In this document: positions 5,662 through 9,916 of the stretch, piece by piece | How the letters are laid out: each line of letters begins with the position of its first letter | How positions within the stretch are numbered: the stretch's first letter is position 1 | Assembly: GCA_964589725.1 (NCBI GenBank) | Contig: CAZPUJ010000118.1 | Span: forward strand, 1 to 9,916 | Length of the DNA stretch: 9,916 nt | Reading direction: 5' to 3' | From: CAYSHJ01 sp964589725 | Lineage (GTDB): Bacteria; Planctomycetota; Planctomycetia; Planctomycetales; Planctomycetaceae | The notes under the pieces: model-generated | The model's input: the letters and a program-made list of their open reading frames with translations, nothing else | What the model was told of the DNA's origin: nothing | Databases searched by the model: none | Program-made: the position numbers and the translations under genes

Positions 5662-8639
5662 TTGCTTTTCGCGGTGGTCTTGGATTTCGTCGTGGCCGGC
5701 ACGGCTTTGCTCGCGGGAAGTTGCTTGAGCAGCGCCTTGTATTTCTCGACCCGATCGGGACCGTCAAGATTCGGACTGAGAGCCAGCGTGCTGTTCAAAA
5801 GCTGGACGGCCTGCGTGTTTTTCTCGGCGGTCTTTTGAGCCACCAGGCACACGGCGCAGTTGTAGATCACTTCGTAGTACGCCGGCGGCTTCTTGCCGGT
5901 CTGGCCGTGGAGTTTCATACGGATGTTGGTCCACCATTTGATGGTCTCGTCGTAGCGCTTGGGGTCTTTCTCCGCCAGCGCTTGCAGCAGGTGTCCTTTT
6001 TCCATGAGCGGTTCGAGGGCGTTCGGTTGGTCCTTCAGCAAGGCATCGACCTGTTTCAGAGCCTCATCAAATTCTCCCTCCGCACGGTCCAATCCAATGA
6101 GTTGTGCGCGGACATTGATCAACGCCTTGGCCGCCTGCTTGTTGAAGGCCGGGTCGGTGGCAGCCCGATCGACGATGATTTCGAGTTGTTCGCGCGCGTT
6201 GTCGGTCAAGCCGACCTCGGCGCAGCTTTCGCCCAGGAAGACCAGTCCGGCAAGATCGTACTGCTTGCGGGTGGCGAGCTGAGTGAGGAACTCCGTGTAT
6301 CTTTTGCGGATTTCGGCTTCGTCCATCTTCGCCTTGTCGAGCTGTTCCGCTTCCGCCGCGTTCTGCTCGGCGGCGATGGCCACGGCCGCTTTCTGTTTCC
6401 ATTCGCCACGCAGCAGCCGAGAGAATTCGACCAATACTCCGTTGATCGGCGGGACGTCTTCGCCTCCCGCGAGGAGCAGCGTGCCGACATCGCGAGCCTT
6501 CGCGAGTTCGTTCAAAGCGGCATACGACCGCACGGCCGCGACGAAGACTCGCAGCGTGTACTTGTCGATCCCCATTGGCGGCCTGTCTTTGACGAGCAGC
6601 ACCAACGGGTCCAGCAGCGTGCTGGCCTCGGCGGGTTGCCCCCCTTCGAGATGCACTTCGGCCAACAGCAGTTGCGTGTCCTGCAATTGCTGTGACAGTG
6701 CTTGTCCCGACTGGATTTTTTGCTGTGCGGTGAGGCTCTGTTGCAGCAGTTCCACCGCTTTGGTGCGATTCGTTTTGGTTTCGGCGGCCTTGGTGGCGTC
6801 GGTCTTTTGCTTGCCGATGACGTACAACTGCCAGTACGTTTGACCGGCGAGATGCAGCGCGATCGGATGCCGATCCGACGCCGGATTGACGCTGCCAAAC
6901 GTCGTGATCGCGCCGGCAAGATCGCCTTGGATGAGCTTCAATTTGCCGCTGGCGATGCGAGCGTCGTCGGCTTCGGCGTGCTGCGGAAATTGCTGAAGCA
7001 GGAACCCCGTGGCGGCATTGATCCGCTCCAGCGCGGGGTTGTCACGGGTTTGGCCGTACAAATACAGCGCCACGTTGACCGCCAGCGCGGCGGCGGCGGG
7101 AGCCTTCGTGAAGGTCGGGTTCTCCTTCGCCAGATTCAGCGCCGTGTCATACGACTCCGCCGCTTTGCCGACCATGTACTGTGCCCACGCGAGCGCGAAG
7201 CGGCAATTGAGCAGTCGGTTCTTGTCTTTCACGTCGGCACTCAACTCGATGGCTTTCGTGTACGCTTTCTCCGCTTCTTGCCAGTTGGCTTTCGCGTCGG
7301 CAACCGCGGTTGCCTCACCGGCGGCTTTGGTGGCGGCATCGCCAATCGCGATCGCCTCGTCAAAGGTGCTGATCGGCGCCTCTTCTCCTTGTCCAGAGCT
7401 CATGCGTTTCAACAGGATCGCGTCCTTTTGGAATTCGCCGGGTGTTGCGGCGCAGTCGGCGATGAGCGTTCTTGCTCGTTGCTTCAGCGTGGCGGCGTCG
7501 AGTGCGGTGGTCGTTAAACCGCGTTCCTTCAAGGACCGTTCCAATCGATCGAAGTCCGCAGGCTTGGCGGTCTTTGAGAATTCCAGTAACGCCTTGGTCA
7601 GCTCCAGCGCGATGCCTTGGTAGCCCGACGATCTTTTGATCCGGTCATGTTGAGCGAGCCAGAGGCTGGCGTCACCGATCAGTTGCTCGTAGGCTTTGGT
7701 GCGTCCTAGCAGCATCAGGCGATAACGGTTGACCTCGTTAAACATCGCGAACCAGAGTGCCTCGCGCTTGTCGTTCTTTTCGGGCTGATTCGACATCACC
7801 TCTTCGTAGATTTCGAGCGCCGTGACGAAGTCCTCCGACTCTTCGCGGACTTTGCCTTCCCACATGTGGGCATAAACGCCAATTCGGAAGTGGGGGTTTC
7901 CGGGATTGCGGTTCTCCTGCCAGATGTCGTCAAAACCTTTGGCGGCTTTGGCGAGCGCTTCCTTCCGTTTGAGATCCTTTGTGCCGGGATACGTCAGGCC
8001 GATGTCGTAATCGACGGTCGCGACCTTGAACCTGGCATTGAACCAGGCGTCGAAAAGTTCTTCGCGTTCGAGAGCGGCCACGCGGCCGGTGGTTTTTTTC
8101 TTGCCGCCATCCCCCGCGCGAACTTGATCGACGCGAGCCTTGTACATGCTGGCGGCTTTCTCGTACTTTGGGCGAGCTTCTTCCAGCAGCTTGCGGGCTT
8201 CCGGCAGCAACGTGTCTCGTTTCGTTTTGTCGCGCATGGCGATCCGCAACGCGGACTGACCGCGCAACAACGAAATGTCGCCCGATGTGAGTTGCGCCGA
8301 CGCGGCCTCGGCATGGTTCGCCTGCTCCTTCAAGAATTTGTCGAGGAACTGCTGAGCCTGCACGATTTGCTGCTGCTGCACGTCCACGTTGGGAGTTCGT
8401 TCGGCCGCGATGCGTAAACTGCGAGCCATCTCCAAATCCCACGTGGTCTTTAAATCCTCGGGCAGGTCAGGTCGATCTTTGACCATGTTGAGATAATGCG
8501 CGGCCAGCTCGCCATGTCCCATCTCGTGCAAGCCACGTACGAATCGCAGGAATGGCTCGTCGGCCCGACTACTGCCGGCCAAGACGCCGAATACGAACAA
8601 GACGGCCCAAGCAAACCGTCGCGAAAGACGCATCGGCAT
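5658..8639 (-). CDS. Large exported TPR-like repeat protein
   Basis: From the ATG at 8639 this is a 993-residue, mostly helical protein. It has a clear Sec signal peptide (basic RLSRR, hydrophobic AWAVLFVFGVLAG, cleavage SSRA-DEP near residue 26). The body consists of degenerate helix-pair repeats rich in Ala, Leu, Lys and Glu. The most TPR-like stretches are about 443-520 (WQEAEKAYTKAIELS, then AQYMVGKAAESYDTALNLA), about 550-590 (GDLAGAITTF) and about 856-892 (GEFDEALKQVDALLKDQP). It ends in a Lys/Thr/Ser-rich tail, TTKSKTTAKSK. TPR proteins serve as scaffolds for protein assemblies; no catalytic motif is visible. The frame is open to 8855, but that would overlap the upstream gene by about 200 bases and delay the signal peptide. 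ATG 8639 has AAGGA eight bases upstream and lies 14 bases after the upstream stop. A second ATG two codons later is possible. The stop overlaps the redoxin ATG. Confidence 0.85.
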   Translation of the reverse strand: MPMRLSRRFAWAVLFVFGVLAGSSRADEPFLRFVRGLHEMGHGELAAHYLNMVKDRPDLPEDLKTTWDLEMARSLRIAAERTPNVDVQQQQIVQAQQFLDKFLKEQANHAEAASAQLTSGDISLLRGQSALRIAMRDKTKRDTLLPEARKLLEEARPKYEKAASMYKARVDQVRAGDGGKKKTTGRVAALEREELFDAWFNARFKVATVDYDIGLTYPGTKDLKRKEALAKAAKGFDDIWQENRNPGNPHFRIGVYAHMWEGKVREESEDFVTALEIYEEVMSNQPEKNDKREALWFAMFNEVNRYRLMLLGRTKAYEQLIGDASLWLAQHDRIKRSSGYQGIALELTKALLEFSKTAKPADFDRLERSLKERGLTTTALDAATLKQRARTLIADCAATPGEFQKDAILLKRMSSGQGEEAPISTFDEAIAIGDAATKAAGEATAVADAKANWQEAEKAYTKAIELSADVKDKNRLLNCRFALAWAQYMVGKAAESYDTALNLAKENPTFTKAPAAAALAVNVALYLYGQTRDNPALERINAATGFLLQQFPQHAEADDARIASGKLKLIQGDLAGAITTFGSVNPASDRHPIALHLAGQTYWQLYVIGKQKTDATKAAETKTNRTKAVELLQQSLTAQQKIQSGQALSQQLQDTQLLLAEVHLEGGQPAEASTLLDPLVLLVKDRPPMGIDKYTLRVFVAAVRSYAALNELAKARDVGTLLLAGGEDVPPINGVLVEFSRLLRGEWKQKAAVAIAAEQNAAEAEQLDKAKMDEAEIRKRYTEFLTQLATRKQYDLAGLVFLGESCAEVGLTDNAREQLEIIVDRAATDPAFNKQAAKALINVRAQLIGLDRAEGEFDEALKQVDALLKDQPNALEPLMEKGHLLQALAEKDPKRYDETIKWWTNIRMKLHGQTGKKPPAYYEVIYNCAVCLVAQKTAEKNTQAVQLLNSTLALSPNLDGPDRVEKYKALLKQLPASKAVPATTKSKTTAKSK

Positions 8640-8647
8640 CGTCGCAA

Positions 8648-8652
8648 TCCTT
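8648..8652 (-). promoter_or_regulatory. Ribosome binding site deciding the TPR protein start
   Basis: AAGGA on the minus strand, eight bases before the ATG at 8639, lies in the 14-base gap after the upstream stop. It supports 8639 over the longer open frame starting at 8855. Confidence 0.65.
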
Positions 8653-8653
8653 G

Positions 8654-9916
8654 TCACTTGCTCTTGTTGAGCTGGTACAGCGGCAGATAGCGGTAATAAA
8701 CCTCCAACGTCAGCGCGCGAATGCTGGTCACCATGACTCGGCCGCCGGCAACCGAGTGTGAATCGCCGGTCGGATCCCAGCTTCCCGCCGCGCAGCCTTC
8801 TTTCACTTGCGTGGTAATCAACAGACGTCGCGCGTGACGGTTCCAAGTGTCCCATTCCGGACCGGGCAAGTTGTGCATCACCTGCGTCGCGTAATACCAG
8901 TAGTAGCTGTCCTTCGCCGAGGCCGGCAGGTTGGACATGACATAGTTCATGCCTTCGACCATCGCCGGATCGGTGCGCTTCATTCCGCTGTACTGGCTAC
9001 AGAGCAGACCCACGGCGGTCATGCACGGCGTATAGCCTGAAGGGGGCATGTACGAGAACAAGCCGCCTGCTTTTCCTTTGGAGACGCTCTTTAGCCAGAC
9101 CTTGGCCTTGTCGAGCGTTTTTGAACTCACTTTCAGCCCGGCCATGTCGGCGCTCTTGAGTCCCATCAATTGCCAGCCGACGACCGACGTGTCCCCTTCT
9201 CCGAGCGGCGCGTAATGCCAACCACCCGTCTTGGGGTTCTGAGCGTCTTCAATAAATTTGACGGCCATCTGAGCCGGCATTTTGAGAGAGTTGTCTTTGC
9301 TCAGACCATACGCCTCGCACAACGTGATCGTTGCCAGGCCATGCTCGTACATCGTGCCGGTGCCGAGCTTCCCGGTTTTCTGATCTTGATTCTTGATCAT
9401 CCACATCAAACCGTTGCGGATTGTCCTTTGGACCGGGCCTTTGGTTTCATGCGTTTGACCGGCGGCGAAGAAGGGAAGCAAACCGAATGCCGTCGCAGCC
9501 ATCGGATAGTCGCCGGCGACTTCGTGACCGGTGCAACTGGGGTCTGTGCATTGCCGGGTGTAATTCTTGCAGCTCCAGCTTCCGTCGGTATTCTGGTGCC
9601 GCGCGAGCCAATTGATGGCGCCAGCCACCGCTCGTTCCGAATCCTGCGTGCCGCCACCGCCACCGAGGGCCGCTTGCCGCGAACCGGTACCGCGACTGCC
9701 GAAGCCTTCGCCCGCTCCACCTTTGCCGGCATTGCGGCCCTCACCGACGCTGATGCCCACGCCACCAGGCCCCTTCACGGACGGCCCCGCTCCGATCGCA
9801 CTGACGTCGAATCCGCCCAGGCCAGTGAGGGAGGCCGTCTGTGTCGTCGCAATGCCGCCACCCGCCTCTGTGAAATCAGCCGAGCTGTCGTTGAACTGAG
9901 CATCCTGCTCGATGGC
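8654..9916 (-). CDS. Prenyltransferase/squalene-oxidase-repeat protein, 5' end outside window
   Basis: The frame is open to the right edge, giving 420 visible C-terminal residues; the true start is not in the window. Visible order: a short acidic/polar stretch (1-18), a long Gly/Ala/Ser-rich linker (about 19-89), then an alpha/alpha-barrel domain of the squalene-cyclase/prenyltransferase superfamily. QW-like repeats include HQNTDGSWS (107-115), QNPKTGGWHY (about 225-234) and CAAGSWDP (about 373-381). The C-terminus is LEVYYRYLPLY then QLNKSK, an ending I associate with planctomycete proteins of this group. The squalene-cyclase DxDD acid motif is not evident, so it is unlikely to be a hopene cyclase. 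After the first QW motif comes an unusual cluster, C116-x6-C123-x4-C128-x2-H131, which could bind metal or form disulfides. The linker suggests a membrane anchor further upstream, outside the window. The GTG at 9778 would start inside the linker and is rejected. First visible gene of the minus-strand run; function unknown. Confidence 0.85.
   Translation of the reverse strand, partial: AIEQDAQFNDSSADFTEAGGGIATTQTASLTGLGGFDVSAIGAGPSVKGPGGVGISVGEGRNAGKGGAGEGFGSRGTGSRQAALGGGGGTQDSERAVAGAINWLARHQNTDGSWSCKNYTRQCTDPSCTGHEVAGDYPMAATAFGLLPFFAAGQTHETKGPVQRTIRNGLMWMIKNQDQKTGKLGTGTMYEHGLATITLCEAYGLSKDNSLKMPAQMAVKFIEDAQNPKTGGWHYAPLGEGDTSVVGWQLMGLKSADMAGLKVSSKTLDKAKVWLKSVSKGKAGGLFSYMPPSGYTPCMTAVGLLCSQYSGMKRTDPAMVEGMNYVMSNLPASAKDSYYWYYATQVMHNLPGPEWDTWNRHARRLLITTQVKEGCAAGSWDPTGDSHSVAGGRVMVTSIRALTLEVYYRYLPLYQLNKSK

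Noticed and set aside
5721..7517. Two long plus-strand open frames (324 and 271 residues)
   Set aside because: Both are antisense to the TPR protein gene, whose frame has a signal peptide and repeat pattern. The plus-strand products show no coherent domain.
8640..8855. 72-codon upstream extension of the TPR protein
   Set aside because: It overlaps the C-terminal coding part of the upstream gene and would put a long polar leader before the signal peptide. ATG 8639 has a ribosome binding site.
9776..9778. GTG as start of the prenyltransferase-like gene
   Set aside because: The same frame stays open to the window edge and continues the Gly-rich linker, so this GTG is most likely an internal Val codon.

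Overview
The window looks like a piece of a Planctomycetes chromosome, of moderately high GC. The signs are a Tat-exported DUF1501 protein, a large exported repeat protein next to a Gly-rich prenyltransferase/squalene-cyclase-fold protein, and short palindromic repeats of types I recall from planctomycete genomes. The organism assignment is an inference from gene families and repeat style; there is no rRNA or other marker gene here.

Layout, left to right. (1) 1-131, minus: start of a DUF1801 protein that runs off the left edge. (2) 132-288: divergent intergenic region. (3) 289-1623, plus: DUF1501 protein with a twin-arginine signal, followed by a hairpin terminator at 1649-1672. (4) 1724-2635, plus: exported TolB-like six-repeat beta-propeller protein. 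(5) 2658-2736: inverted-repeat element between convergent genes. (6) 2743-4062, minus: WbpA-type nucleotide-sugar dehydrogenase, with a related inverted-repeat element just upstream at 4094-4148. (7) 9916 down to 4198, minus: a four-gene run. It consists of a prenyltransferase/squalene-oxidase-repeat protein (5' end outside the window), a 993-residue exported TPR-like protein, a CNHC redoxin, and a TlpA-like CAPC thioredoxin lipoprotein. The junctions are a 14-nt gap, an ATGA overlap and a 36-nt gap, which suggests one transcript.

The four minus-strand genes all encode exported or envelope-anchored products: an alpha/alpha-barrel protein with a Cys/His cluster, a long helical scaffold, and two thiol-disulfide proteins. 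A shared role in envelope assembly or redox is a reasonable guess, but no function is shown by the sequence.

The most striking DNA structure is a 112-bp element (5499-5610). It has 27-bp perfect terminal inverted repeats and an internal 13-bp hairpin, and it contains no stop codon in any of the six frames. It sits in frame inside the N-terminal coding part of the redoxin gene, between the predicted ATG and the signal peptide. There are no tRNA, rRNA, CRISPR or transposase genes. No gene-free stretch exceeds 300 bases; the gaps (132-288, 1624-1723, 2636-2742, 4063-4197) hold the regulatory sites and repeats listed below.
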